DNA of 64,000 bases from JACKOB01 sp024234575 (GCA_051208035.1 JBPJFZ010000001.1:587274-651273); one strand, 5' to 3'. Numbered from the stretch's first letter, positions 33,552 to 42,970 are shown. The notes: generated from the sequence alone by a model not told the origin. Translations and numbers: made by a program.

Positions 33552-36308
33552 CTAAATACTCAGATCCTCTTCATGATTGATGGTTTCGCGCTCCCAGTCA
33601 TCTGTAGGCGAGTTTAGGGGCAATCGCAAATCCATTACCTCTTCGTCTTCGTTATATTCAACCTTAAAACCTAACTTGCGTGCTAACCCCAGCATTGGGC
33701 CATTATCCGGCAGAACGGAACCTATCATTTCAATCGTGCCCCGGTTGCGGCAATAGTCGATCATTTTGTTCATCAGGCGTAATCCAAGTTTCTCACCCTT
33801 CATATCATCCCGAACGATCACCGCGAACTCACACTGCAAGTTGTCGGCATCCGTCCACACCCTCACGACTCCGAGCGTCTCTTCCGGTGCGTTTTCTTCC
33901 GCCGTGGTTGCAGCAGTCGCAATGAACACCATCTCACGGTCGTAGTCGATCTGTACCATTTGCACCAGCTCGTCATGACTGAAAGACTTACGGTAATGGA
34001 AAAATCTAAACCTGATAGACTCGGGAGACAACTTCATATGGAAGTCGACATGCGTTGGCTCGTCTTCCCCTTTAACAGGCCGCAGCTGAACGCGGCGTCT
34101 TGATCTGGGTAGCACAATCCACTCGCATAAGTGCTCTGGGTAAGGCTGTATAGATAATCTCGCCGGTTCATCAAGATCAATGGCAACGTCCACGGCAACC
34201 GCGCTTTTACGATCGAATAACAGTGGTAATATCTCAAGGCCACGGATCTGGGGGATATCGATAACGATCTGAGACAATGTAATAAGGGTTTCGCATACCG
34301 CATGGATATCTTTTTCAGGCTGGTAGCTGTATTCCTTTAACAATTTGTACATATGCGTCTGGCGTAGTAGATCTTTCGCTAACACCATATTCAAGGGAGG
34401 CAAGGCAATATGCCGGTCACTCATGACGTTAACACTAGCTCCGGCAGCCCCACAAACCACCAAAGGCCCAAACACCGGATCACGGGTAATACCCAAACTA
34501 AACCCCAGACCACCAATATGCTGATGACTGGCGTGGACGGCATAACCTAAAAATCCACTGTTACGGAAGTGCTCCTGGTATTGATTGAATAACAACTGAC
34601 AGGATTGGCGAATCACATCTTCATCATTCAGCTTTCTTAATGTTGCTTTATAACGACCTCTACCCGTTTTTTCTTCTAGAAACGGATAGGACGCCTGCTC
34701 GTGCAGGAGGGTAATATTGATAGCCCCATTCACCTGCCTGTATCTCTCGATAACCTCTTCGACGTTATCGCAATACCAGGTTTTAACAGCTGGTATGCCG
34801 TAGTCAACGATAACTTGCCGAGCCTCTTCGTTGCTTAGGGTTTTGTGTCCTTGTCTCACCGCATTCGCCACAAGGTGCCTTGCATGCGACCTGTCTTGCA
34901 TATGATCAACATAGGAAGAAGGCGTCTCCCGCAGCAGCTTTTGCGTTCGGTTATGATTAACCTGATGCATAAATGCCTTCACCGCTTTCTCTGGTGAAGA
35001 GAAAGTTGGTATGCCAGAATCAAAAAATGCATGCCGCGCCTCTCTGATGGTACTTTTGCCCAGCCAGCAGGTAAAAATATTCAAACGGGACTTGCTGGCT
35101 TTATTAACGATTGTGTCAGCGATTTGCAGACTGTCTTCGGTTAAGGAAGGCGCAAACATCACCAGCACATTTGAAACTGATAAGTCTTTTTCCAAAATGG
35201 TAAGAGCCTGCTCGTAACGCGTTGGGCTGGCATCATAATCAAGATCGATCGGGTTTCTCTTCGTCCAGTAAGGCGGTAAAAGTTGCTGAAAAGCTTCGAT
35301 GGTTTCTGGGCTAAGGTCCGTTAGCTCACCACCTAAAGAGGCTAATTTATCAACAGCTAACACGCCAGGGCCAAAGCCATTGCAGAGAATCACCAGATGT
35401 TCCTGCTTTACCGGCTTCATTCGCGTCAGCGTCTCAAGGGCGTCAAACATCTCGTCCAACCCCTGTACGCGCAGTATACCCGCACGTCGCATCACCGCTT
35501 CATAAATATCATCGCCATTAACGATACCATCTGGAAGCACGTTAGTTTCCCATTGAGACTCGGGAACTCGGCCGCTTTTCACACCGATAACAAGCTTACC
35601 GCGAGAGGCAGCGCGCACCGCAGAGATAAATCGCGAGGGGTTATTGATGGTTTCAAAGTGAAAAAGAATGGCTTTGGTAGAGCGATCCTGCGCCAGGTAA
35701 TCGATCAAATCATCGGGGTCAATATCCATGCTATCGCCCAATGTCAGAAAGTGGGAAAAGCCAATTCCACGGCTAAATGCCCAATCTATAACAGTACTGG
35801 CGATGGTTCCAGATTGACCGATAAACGCTATTTTCCCTGGCAACACGCCCATATGTGCGTAGGTTGCATTTAAATTTTGAGAGGGCACCATAATACCAAT
35901 CGTATTTGGCCCGAGAATTCGTATGCCGGATTTTTTAGCCGCATCGCGTACCGAGTACATTAACGGCCGACCGCTTTTGCTGTGTGTTCTAGATAACCCT
36001 CCCGTAAGCACCATGGCGGTCTTTACGCCTGCCTTGCCCAATTGTTTCACCAGACCTGGCACCGTCTCAGGGGGCGTACACACAATCGCCAAATCGGGGC
36101 TGAACGGCATTTTGCTCACTTTCGACACGCACTCGATACCATGCACCTGGGCATATTCTGATGAGTTGATGACCATCAGCTTACCAGGGTAATCAGAGGC
36201 CAAAAGATTCCGCAGAACCATCCCCCCCAAATTCTGGGACCGCTCGGAGGCCCCGAGAATACAGATAGATTTTGGGTTGAACAGTGCTTTTAAGTATCGC
36301 GTGCCCAC
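33552..36308 (-). CDS. Pat-type protein lysine acetyltransferase (acyl-CoA synthetase/ATP-grasp/GNAT fusion)
   Basis: 918 residues. The N-terminal CoA-binding Rossmann domain starts LFNPKSICILGAS; a succinyl-CoA-ligase-like part follows (FIGQSGTIASTVIDWA), then an ATP-grasp-like region near 500-700 and a GNAT domain at about 750-890 (KGEKLGLRLMNKMIDYCR). This is the layout of YfiQ/PatZ/Pat enzymes, which acetylate acetyl-CoA synthetase and other proteins. The GTG at 36308 has AGGAG seven bases upstream and begins the family-typical sequence; the frame is open for 13 more codons that look non-coding. It is divergent from a histone-deacetylase-family gene. Confidence 0.88.
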   Translation of the reverse strand: MGTRYLKALFNPKSICILGASERSQNLGGMVLRNLLASDYPGKLMVINSSEYAQVHGIECVSKVSKMPFSPDLAIVCTPPETVPGLVKQLGKAGVKTAMVLTGGLSRTHSKSGRPLMYSVRDAAKKSGIRILGPNTIGIMVPSQNLNATYAHMGVLPGKIAFIGQSGTIASTVIDWAFSRGIGFSHFLTLGDSMDIDPDDLIDYLAQDRSTKAILFHFETINNPSRFISAVRAASRGKLVIGVKSGRVPESQWETNVLPDGIVNGDDIYEAVMRRAGILRVQGLDEMFDALETLTRMKPVKQEHLVILCNGFGPGVLAVDKLASLGGELTDLSPETIEAFQQLLPPYWTKRNPIDLDYDASPTRYEQALTILEKDLSVSNVLVMFAPSLTEDSLQIADTIVNKASKSRLNIFTCWLGKSTIREARHAFFDSGIPTFSSPEKAVKAFMHQVNHNRTQKLLRETPSSYVDHMQDRSHARHLVANAVRQGHKTLSNEEARQVIVDYGIPAVKTWYCDNVEEVIERYRQVNGAINITLLHEQASYPFLEEKTGRGRYKATLRKLNDEDVIRQSCQLLFNQYQEHFRNSGFLGYAVHASHQHIGGLGFSLGITRDPVFGPLVVCGAAGASVNVMSDRHIALPPLNMVLAKDLLRQTHMYKLLKEYSYQPEKDIHAVCETLITLSQIVIDIPQIRGLEILPLLFDRKSAVAVDVAIDLDEPARLSIQPYPEHLCEWIVLPRSRRRVQLRPVKGEDEPTHVDFHMKLSPESIRFRFFHYRKSFSHDELVQMVQIDYDREMVFIATAATTAEENAPEETLGVVRVWTDADNLQCEFAVIVRDDMKGEKLGLRLMNKMIDYCRNRGTIEMIGSVLPDNGPMLGLARKLGFKVEYNEDEEVMDLRLPLNSPTDDWERETINHEEDLSI

Positions 36309-36630
36309 AAAGTGTCTCCTTTGATGAGAGTTGCATAAGACCCACAAAGAGTGCGCCTTTAAATCATGATTAAAACTACACCTAAAACTATAGTAGATTC
36401 ACCCTAATTTATATGATGCGGATCAGGTCAAACTGAGCCAATTGGCAGCCTGTGCAAATGATAAGGAACAATCGTTTTGCTGATGTGAGTCATTGGTACA
36501 CTTCCGTTTGTTTTGCTAGCCTATTCCCAATCGCCGAGACTCATACTAAACTCGGACTACATGATGCCGTCGCGCGCGAAATCTACAGCGGCATTCAAAC
36601 ATTATCGAACCAGGTTGTACGACAATAACA
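36309..36630. other. 322-base divergent promoter region of the acetyltransferase and deacetylase genes
   Basis: No gene seen. A perfect 10-base palindrome AATCATGATT lies at 36362-36371, 54 bases before the acetyltransferase start, and may be an operator. No other signal is clear. Confidence 0.4.
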
Positions 36631-37560
36631 ATGATTAAAACCGCTTATATTTCCCACGATGACTGTGAAATGCACGATATGGGCTTCGGTCACCCAGAGA
36701 GCCCGGCTCGACTGCGAGCTATAAAAAACCAGTTACAAGATACCAAGCTGGAGCAAGAGCTGGACTTTATCCGCGCAGAAGAGGTGACGAAAGACCAGGT
36801 CAATCGCGTCCACCCCAGCACCTATATTGAACAACTTGATCTTCTGACCCCAGCCAAAGGTCGGATTATGGCTGACCCCGACACGGCGATTATGCCGCAT
36901 ACGATGAAGGCCGCGAAACTAGCTGCAGGAGCCGCCGTACAGGCGGTTGATCTCGTTATGTCCGGGCAGTATGACACGGCTTTCTGTGGCACTCGTCCAC
37001 CAGGGCACCACGCAGAAATCAACAAGACAATGGGCTTTTGCTTTTACAACAATATAGCCATAGCAGCGAGGCATGCGATGGCGTTTCACGGTCTGGATCG
37101 GGTCGCAATCATCGACTTCGATGTACACCAGGGCAATGGTACTGTAGACATATTCCAAGATGATCCGAGAGTTCTATTTTGCTCCAGTTTTCAGCATCCC
37201 TACTACCCTAATAGCCACTACGCCGTGCAACGAGACAACATTATCAACACCCCGCTAGAGGCGCATACCGGTGGCAAAAACTTTCGCAACAAGGTAGAAA
37301 AAGACTGGCTCAACCAACTACAAAACCACAAGCCTCAGCTTGTTCTGATATCGGCTGGGTTCGATGCTCACAAAGACGATCCGATGGCAGAAATTGAGCT
37401 GCTGGAAGATGATTATCGCTGGGTAACAGAGATGCTGATGGACGTCGCTAAATACTACGCCGACGGTCGTGTTGTATCCGTGCTTGAAGGGGGCTATAAC
37501 TTAAAGGCGCTGGCAAAAAGTGTCGAAAGCCATCTTGAAGTGCTGTCAGGAAGAAACTAA
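36631..37560 (+). CDS. Histone deacetylase-family protein
   Basis: 309 residues, class II-like arginase/deacetylase fold. Catalytic His-His in RPPGHHAE (near 130), zinc ligands in IDFDVHQGNGT (near 170) and SAGFDAHKDDP (near 255) are intact, so it should be an active zinc deacetylase. Known bacterial relatives act on acetylated lysine, polyamines or acetoin-type substrates. It is divergent from the Pat-type acetyltransferase, which suggests a writer/eraser pair. It converges on fliS. Confidence 0.92.
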   Translation: MIKTAYISHDDCEMHDMGFGHPESPARLRAIKNQLQDTKLEQELDFIRAEEVTKDQVNRVHPSTYIEQLDLLTPAKGRIMADPDTAIMPHTMKAAKLAAGAAVQAVDLVMSGQYDTAFCGTRPPGHHAEINKTMGFCFYNNIAIAARHAMAFHGLDRVAIIDFDVHQGNGTVDIFQDDPRVLFCSSFQHPYYPNSHYAVQRDNIINTPLEAHTGGKNFRNKVEKDWLNQLQNHKPQLVLISAGFDAHKDDPMAEIELLEDDYRWVTEMLMDVAKYYADGRVVSVLEGGYNLKALAKSVESHLEVLSGRN

Positions 37561-37590
37561 CGCAGTTAAAAACAGAATTATTTACAGGGT

Positions 37591-37624
37591 CAAAAAGCCA
37601 GAGTGACTGCACGCCACTCTGGCT
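37591..37624 (-). terminator. Terminator of the fliS transcript
   Basis: A perfect 10-bp stem AGCCAGAGTG (37596-37605) / CACTCTGGCT (37615-37624). On the minus strand it is followed by TTTTTG, a proper tail for fliS, and it also lies after the convergent deacetylase gene. Confidence 0.75.
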
Positions 37625-37634
37625 CTCACAAATG

Positions 37635-38030
37635 CTAAATGAGGCGTTTTTCAATTGCTTCAGCGCGAATACCATCCCACCCGAGCTTAACCTCACGCAG
37701 CAATTTTCCACACTCGTCTATCATGGTTACATCGTTTCTAACGTTAGCTTCAAACAACCTTCTTTCAATATAGTCATAAAGCGCTTCGAGATTTTTTGAA
37801 AGCTCCCCGCCCTTGTCATGATTCAGAAAACCGCGCAACCCACCAACGATTTCAATCGACTTGTTTAACAGGTTATTTTTTCCTTCATAATCCTTTGCGG
37901 TGATCCGGCTTTTGGCCATCGCCATACGCTCAAGTGCGCCATCCAATAATAACTGAATCAGGCGATGCGGATCGGCATCCACAACACTCGTTTGCGTATT
38001 TACTTTTTGATATTGATGTACTGCATTCAT
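37635..38030 (-). CDS. fliS: FliS, flagellin export chaperone
   Basis: 131 residues, usual length. It begins with NAVHQYQKVNTQTSVVDADPHRLIQLLLDGALERMA (cited in part: VVDADPHRLIQLLLDG), the FliS signature. It binds the flagellin C-terminus before export. ATG 38030 follows AAGGTG. A sigma-28-like promoter lies upstream at 38082-38108, so it can be made apart from fliD. Confidence 0.94.
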   Translation of the reverse strand: MNAVHQYQKVNTQTSVVDADPHRLIQLLLDGALERMAMAKSRITAKDYEGKNNLLNKSIEIVGGLRGFLNHDKGGELSKNLEALYDYIERRLFEANVRNDVTMIDECGKLLREVKLGWDGIRAEAIEKRLI

Positions 38031-38081
38031 AGATCACCTTTTTATAAAAATTTGTCGGCTGAATGTTTTCTGTTACTTTAT

Positions 38082-38108
38082 TTATCGCCTGCCAACCAAT
38101 TTTCTTGA
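38082..38108 (-). promoter_or_regulatory. Sigma-28-like promoter of fliS
   Basis: Reading the minus strand: TCAA, exactly 15 bases, then GGCGATAA (38082-38089). The consensus is TAAA-N15-GCCGATAA, so it matches 3 of 4 and 7 of 8. It lies 52 bases before the fliS ATG. Confidence 0.5.
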
Positions 38109-38138
38109 ATCATTTTTTGTAACATATTGTGCTAATTA

Positions 38139-40124
38139 TTACTTCTTGCCAGAAGATGTTCCCTCGAGGGCTTGCAACTGCCGGCCAATAAACTCCATCG
38201 TACTATTTAACCGATTAACCAGAATGTCTGCCGCTGTAAACTGCAGTATTAAACGATCGCGCATACTGGTAACACGATCTTCAAGCTTGAGCCGCTGCTG
38301 CCCAATTTCAGACAATTGCTTGCCAAACCCTTCAGTACGCGTCGTTATAGAACCATCAATACTCAGATAGGAGGTAAACAGGTCAACAAACCGGTCACCT
38401 ACCCCTTCGATAACGGTGACCTCACCACGATCTCCCAGATCACCTCCGGTAATATTAAGTACAATACCCGCCGCATCATTTGTGCCTAAAAGTGATAGTT
38501 GCTGACCAACGCCAGTTGCCGTTTTGCCGTTGATAGTGCCAGCCACGTTTACACCATCAGTACCCACAATCGCGTCAATACCCAGATCAGCTAAAGTCGT
38601 ACCACCAACTGAGGTAAAATCTACTTTAGAAGTCGAGCCGAAAGTTGTCGAGGTAAACACCAGCTGATTACTGGCATCCAGCGAAACCACTAATGATTTA
38701 CCTGCCGCCTGAAGTTTGGTATCTGCATCAATCTGCGCCTGTAGCTCTTCCACAAGTTGTGCTGACGAATAGGTCGCATTATTGAGCACGATATCATTTG
38801 ATTCAGTGCCATTAATCTTTAATTTAAAAGTGTCATTGGTGGCACCGATGGTTACCCCGGCACTCACATCTTTGGTAGCTGTAAAAGCACCATGGGTAGC
38901 AATCTGTGTGATATTTACGTCGTAGGATCCGGGTTTGGTATTGATACTCTTGGTCACAAACCCTACTTGCGAGTCAGTGGTTCTTCCCTGCTCTGAAAAC
39001 AGCGCCGATACATCATCAGGGTACTTGGCAAAGGCCTCAAGAAACTCAGATCTTTTGAATTCAACCACGCCTGTGTCTTTATTTGTCGTAATACCGACAT
39101 CCACCAGCGATCTTACTGACGAGCCTTCCAGACCAGGCACAACTGAACTTAGCATGCTGCGCAACTGTTGATTCATTGTCCGCAGCGTAGCATCGCCAAG
39201 CAAAATTCCAGAGTTAGCTGGGTCATTCGCATCATAAGCCGTTAGTTCAGTGATAATCGATTTCAGTTCATTGTACTTGTCAACAAATTCACTAACTCGA
39301 TCAGCCACTTTTTCAGAGTCTTGACCGATTTTAATCGTCGCTGGCGAGTCTACATTTTTGCTGGATAACGTTAAGGTCACGCCGGGGATTAGATCACTAA
39401 CCGTGTTTGAGCTGCGCGTAATGGGGATGCCGTTATAATTGATTGCCGCATCATCTGCAGGCACCGGCTCACCCATGTTCTTTTGTGTGGCATTAAAAGC
39501 TAGCACCGACAGGCCACTGTTATCGGTATTGAATGTATCATCATCAGTGACATTGATCTCAATGGCATTTGCCGCGCCTGTTTTATTGGAAGAAACAACC
39601 AACTGATAGCCAGAACCATTGTTCACCACAGATGCCGTCACATTAAGACTGGTCTTGGCATTTATCGCCTCAGCAATCCCAGCAAGTGTATTATTGTTTG
39701 AATTGATCGTGATATTGGCGCTCGCCGGACCGACAACAATGTTAAGCGAGCCCGTGCCTATTTGCGTGGTATCTTTATCAGCATAAGCGGCCGAAGAAAT
39801 AGAGTGAGATTTAGCCAGTTTCGTGACTTCAATAGAATAAGTGCCCGCTTTGGCACCGCTGCCTAAGGAACCAGATACAGCCGAATTAGAAGACGTGAGC
39901 GTTAACTCTTTCATCGCGGCAGGATTGCCTAGGGTTCGTGCAGGAAGTCTCAGTTCGGTGATGGCACTCTTCAAGCGCCCAAACGCGGATAATTTGGCAT
40001 TTATTTCATCTTCACGACGATTGAGACGCAATTCGGTGGGCTCGCGCTCAGCCGTTGCTAATTTGTCGATAAGATCGCTGGTCAGAACACCTGACCCAAT
40101 TCCTACGGATGTAATATTTGCCAT
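38139..40124 (-). CDS. fliD: FliD, flagellar filament cap
   Basis: 661 residues, considerably longer than the roughly 470 of the Pseudomonas cap protein. FliD_N is at the start (ITSVGIGSGVLTSDLIDKLA) and FliD_C in the second half, ending with coiled coils (LSEIGQQRLKLEDRVTSM). Two similar hypervariable blocks occur, each beginning GSYSIEVTKLA or GSYDVNITQIA, indicating an internal duplication of the outer domain. It caps the filament and helps flagellin assembly. ATG 40124 follows GAGGG. It has its own sigma-28-like promoter. Confidence 0.92.
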   Translation of the reverse strand: MANITSVGIGSGVLTSDLIDKLATAEREPTELRLNRREDEINAKLSAFGRLKSAITELRLPARTLGNPAAMKELTLTSSNSAVSGSLGSGAKAGTYSIEVTKLAKSHSISSAAYADKDTTQIGTGSLNIVVGPASANITINSNNNTLAGIAEAINAKTSLNVTASVVNNGSGYQLVVSSNKTGAANAIEINVTDDDTFNTDNSGLSVLAFNATQKNMGEPVPADDAAINYNGIPITRSSNTVSDLIPGVTLTLSSKNVDSPATIKIGQDSEKVADRVSEFVDKYNELKSIITELTAYDANDPANSGILLGDATLRTMNQQLRSMLSSVVPGLEGSSVRSLVDVGITTNKDTGVVEFKRSEFLEAFAKYPDDVSALFSEQGRTTDSQVGFVTKSINTKPGSYDVNITQIATHGAFTATKDVSAGVTIGATNDTFKLKINGTESNDIVLNNATYSSAQLVEELQAQIDADTKLQAAGKSLVVSLDASNQLVFTSTTFGSTSKVDFTSVGGTTLADLGIDAIVGTDGVNVAGTINGKTATGVGQQLSLLGTNDAAGIVLNITGGDLGDRGEVTVIEGVGDRFVDLFTSYLSIDGSITTRTEGFGKQLSEIGQQRLKLEDRVTSMRDRLILQFTAADILVNRLNSTMEFIGRQLQALEGTSSGKK

Positions 40125-40177
40125 TGTGGAGCCCTCGTCTACACGTTCCGAACTAAAGAACGTCTGGTATACTCAGG

Positions 40178-40204
40178 TTATCGGCAAAAAGGGGCAAAAC
40201 TTTG
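40178..40204 (-). promoter_or_regulatory. Sigma-28 promoter of fliD
   Basis: On the minus strand: CAAA, 15 bases, then GCCGATAA (40178-40185). The -10 element is a perfect match to the FliA consensus, the -35 is 3 of 4. It lies 54 bases before the fliD ATG. The flaG terminator occupies its spacer. Confidence 0.72.
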
Positions 40205-40214
40205 CCCCTTTTTT
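40186..40214 (-). terminator. Terminator after flaG
   Basis: GGGGCAAA (40191-40198) and TTTGCCCC (40201-40208) flanked by A and T runs on both sides, giving a terminator on either strand. It ends the fliC-flaG transcript. Confidence 0.8.
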
Positions 40215-40291
40215 GTTACAACATGTAAATCCTCGCCCTTACTAATCATAGCTAAAGACAAGGCAGAACACACTGTTGATAGAGCCGACTG

Positions 40292-40711
40292 TCACACCTT
40301 CATCGTAAACAGACTTAATGGCTCATCTTGCTGCAAGTTCTGCGCCATTTTCAGCGCCACATCATCAGGTATCTGTCGCACCACCTCATTGGTGTTACGA
40401 TCAATAACTTTCACTACCATCCTGCCTGAGTCATCATCCACATTAAACTGAAGGTTTCGCTGTACCGACTGAATATAATCATTCAGCTTGGTCACCGCCT
40501 CATTCAGTTTCTCTTCAGAGCCTGCAGACTTCGCCTCTGTTAACGGCGCAGCCTTTGCGGCTTCCTGGTTTTTGATGACTTCAGCTGTTGCTGACGTAGT
40601 CTTTTCCGATGTCGCCTCTGATTTTGACGGAGGTGCAGCAACGGAAACACCAGGATCAACAGCTCTCACCGCCCCTGGCATATTCGCATTACTGAGTTTT
40701 ATATCGTTCAT
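40292..40711 (-). CDS. flaG: FlaG family protein
   Basis: 139 residues. A low-complexity Ala/Ser/Lys N-terminal half is followed by the FlaG core (LQFNVDDDSGRMVVKVIDRN, then EVVRQIPDD). FlaG influences filament length in polar flagella. ATG 40711 follows GAGGTG. It lies 81 bases after fliC on the same strand and is probably co-transcribed from the fliC promoter. Confidence 0.9.
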   Translation of the reverse strand: MNDIKLSNANMPGAVRAVDPGVSVAAPPSKSEATSEKTTSATAEVIKNQEAAKAAPLTEAKSAGSEEKLNEAVTKLNDYIQSVQRNLQFNVDDDSGRMVVKVIDRNTNEVVRQIPDDVALKMAQNLQQDEPLSLFTMKV

Positions 40712-40743
40712 ACATCACCTCGTATGCTTAGTCTACTTGAATT

Positions 40744-40768
40744 GGTTCTGGCCTTGAAGACCAGAACC
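40744..40768 (-). repeat. Hairpin between fliC and flaG
   Basis: GGTTCTGG (40744-40751) with CCAGAACC (40761-40768). Without a T tract on the minus strand it is not a strong terminator; it may attenuate flaG or protect the 3' end of fliC mRNA. Confidence 0.45.
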
Positions 40769-40792
40769 TTTCTTTCAGACTTCGCGTCTAAC

Positions 40793-42796
40793 TTACTGCA
40801 GCAGAGACAGTGCTTGCTGTGGTCTTGCGTTCGCTTGTGACAATACTGAGATACCTGCCTGTTGCAATACCTGTGCTCTGGACAAGGCCGCGGTTTCTGC
40901 CGCGAAATCCGCATCTCTGATTCGAGAGTTGGCCGCTGACAGGTTCTCGCCTTGCACCGCCAGGTTGGAGATGGTTTGTTCGAAACGGTTTTGCACCGCA
41001 CCCAACTGAGCCTGTACTCTCGACACCTGGTTTATCGCATTATCAATACCCTTGATTGCCGCATTGGCACCTGCCACGGTGGAGATATCGATATCCTGCA
41101 ACAAGGTACCAGTCTCTGCACCACCGTAAGTCCCTACCGCAAAGCCGGAATTCACTGTGCCTGTGCTGGTATTGGTCGAGATCTCGATCGGCCCGCCGGA
41201 AAGCAGCGTCACCGAACCTCTTTCAGTACCGTCTGACAACCCGGCACTGGTGTTACCGCTAATGACAATGTTTCTTCCGTCATTGGCACGGATCAGGTAG
41301 TTGTTTTCGTCGATGGACTCTGCCACCACACCGGTTTGTGCGGTTTTTGCATTGATCGCTTCTATTGCCAAGCCTACCTGCTCTGAGGTGGTACCCGTGG
41401 TGCCCGCAGCGAAGGAAATGACCACATCGTTGATGGTGACACTGCCTGCTGTATTCGCCGCCGCAATCGTCGCTGTCGCTACCGTAGCATTCACTTTGGC
41501 AGTAACACCAGACTGCTCGCTAACCAGATTGACGGCAGCCGCGATGGAAATGGCACTTGAATCCTTGCCTGAGGTAGAGGCATTGTCAAAAGACTCATAA
41601 GTGGCCCCGACAGACACGCCGTTGATCACCAGATCACCTGCCGCCAGCGCCGTGCTACCCACGGTACCACCGGATATACCCGAGTTGGACCCTCTGTAAG
41701 TACCTATCTCTATGCCAACGTTTTCCAGGTTGTTCCCTGTATTGGTGCCGACGGTAAAGTCTGAACCATCTCTGGAAACCAGCGTCACACCCGCATTATA
41801 AGTGCCATCCGCCGCGACCAGGTCATCATTGCCACCGGAGATCACGATGTTTCTGCCATCGGCCGCCGCCAGGGTAATACCGCTGGCCAACGATGACTCG
41901 TCGTAAGATGCGGTCACCCCGGTTTCACCCGAGCGGGCATTGATGGCATCCACAGCTCCTTTAACATCGGCCAGTGCGGTGGCGGCAGTTCCACTACCGG
42001 TCAAGGCGATGGTTGTGCCGTTGATTACCAGGTCTTGGTCAGCAAAACCGTTGGTTGCATCCTGACCACCGGCGTAGGTCGTGTTCACCACGGCATCCAC
42101 ACCACTCAAATCCGCTACTTTGTTAATTGCTGCCGCAATGGCGATGCCACTACGGTCTTGCGATGCTGTCGAAGCACCGTCTGCCGCGGCATCCGCTGCA
42201 CCCACAGCGATACCATTTATAGTGATATCGCCTTGCGCCATTGCAGCCTGTGTGGTGCCGGTTGAAATTCCGTTGGTAGTAGCTGTACCAAGCGTATCGG
42301 CACCGACCTTGGCAATACTGACACCAATGGTTTCTCCCACGTTGGCGCCGGTCTGGAAAGTCACATCCTGGAAAGAACCATCCAACAGGTTTCTGCCGTT
42401 AAAATTGGTTTTCTCGGAAATTGCCGTAATTTCTGCTTTCAACTGCTCAACTTCTTCCTGCAGTGAAGATCGTTCAAGATCGGTGTTGGAGCCGTTCGCA
42501 GATTGCAGCGCCAGTTCACGAATTCGCTGCAAGCTTTCCTGCATGCTGTTTAGTGCGCCTTCTGCGGTTTGCGCCAAAGACACACCATCACCCGCGTTTC
42601 GGCTTGCTACAGAAGTACCGCGTATCTGTGCATTGAATCGGTTTGATATCGCCAAACCTGCTGCATCGTCTTTGGCACTATTAATACGGAGACCGGAAGA
42701 TAGTCTTTGAAGCGCCTTGTCACCGGCTTTCTGAGAACTGTCTAACTGGCGTTGCGCGTTCAAAGACGCAATGTTGGTATTTATAATTTGAGGCAT
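40793..42796 (-). CDS. fliC: Flagellin
   Basis: 667 residues. The D0/D1 ends are canonical (MPQIINTNIASLNAQRQL, and the end ANARPQQALSLLQ). The central 400 residues are rich in Gly, Ala, Thr, Asn and contain at least two repeated blocks: DITINGIAVGAAD and DLVINGVSVGATY, each followed by a SAI/GIAIAAAIN helix-like stretch, and two DGRNIVISG copies. Long, Ser/Thr-rich outer domains are expected to be glycosylated, which fits the neighbouring sugar island. The ATG at 42796 follows AGGAG. A sigma-28 promoter lies upstream. Confidence 0.95.
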   Translation of the reverse strand: MPQIINTNIASLNAQRQLDSSQKAGDKALQRLSSGLRINSAKDDAAGLAISNRFNAQIRGTSVASRNAGDGVSLAQTAEGALNSMQESLQRIRELALQSANGSNTDLERSSLQEEVEQLKAEITAISEKTNFNGRNLLDGSFQDVTFQTGANVGETIGVSIAKVGADTLGTATTNGISTGTTQAAMAQGDITINGIAVGAADAAADGASTASQDRSGIAIAAAINKVADLSGVDAVVNTTYAGGQDATNGFADQDLVINGTTIALTGSGTAATALADVKGAVDAINARSGETGVTASYDESSLASGITLAAADGRNIVISGGNDDLVAADGTYNAGVTLVSRDGSDFTVGTNTGNNLENVGIEIGTYRGSNSGISGGTVGSTALAAGDLVINGVSVGATYESFDNASTSGKDSSAISIAAAVNLVSEQSGVTAKVNATVATATIAAANTAGSVTINDVVISFAAGTTGTTSEQVGLAIEAINAKTAQTGVVAESIDENNYLIRANDGRNIVISGNTSAGLSDGTERGSVTLLSGGPIEISTNTSTGTVNSGFAVGTYGGAETGTLLQDIDISTVAGANAAIKGIDNAINQVSRVQAQLGAVQNRFEQTISNLAVQGENLSAANSRIRDADFAAETAALSRAQVLQQAGISVLSQANARPQQALSLLQ

Positions 42797-42897
42797 TTCG
42801 CTTCTCCTATCGATTTCCAATCAGCTTTCGATTGTCTGAAAGGTTGTACGCTTGCCTGCTTTCTATTGAACGCAGTGCGCTTCACCTGTTAATTCAG

Positions 42898-42924
42898 TTA
42901 ACGGCACGATGCGGAGATGCTTTA
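42898..42924 (-). promoter_or_regulatory. Sigma-28 promoter of fliC
   Basis: On the minus strand: TAAA (42921-42924), 15 bases, then GCCGTTAA (42898-42905), one mismatch from the FliA consensus. It is 102 bases before the fliC ATG. Confidence 0.75.
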
Positions 42925-42970
42925 GGAAAAAATAATGGGTATTTTGTAACGATATGTAAAAAATACAGTT

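Noticed and set aside
35397..35873. A 158-codon frame antisense to the Pat-type gene
   Set aside because: Lies fully inside the acetyltransferase coding region with no ribosome site.
36631..37560. Eukaryotic contamination suggested by a histone deacetylase
   Set aside because: Bacterial members of this zinc hydrolase family are common, and the codon use and neighbours are bacterial.
42081..42710. A 209-codon frame antisense to fliC
   Set aside because: It mirrors the alternating Ala/Thr/Ser codon use of flagellin and has no ribosome site; a shadow frame.
40793..42796. CRISPR-like or tandem repeat array inside fliC
   Set aside because: The repeats are protein-level and irregularly spaced; there are no direct DNA repeats with unique spacers.
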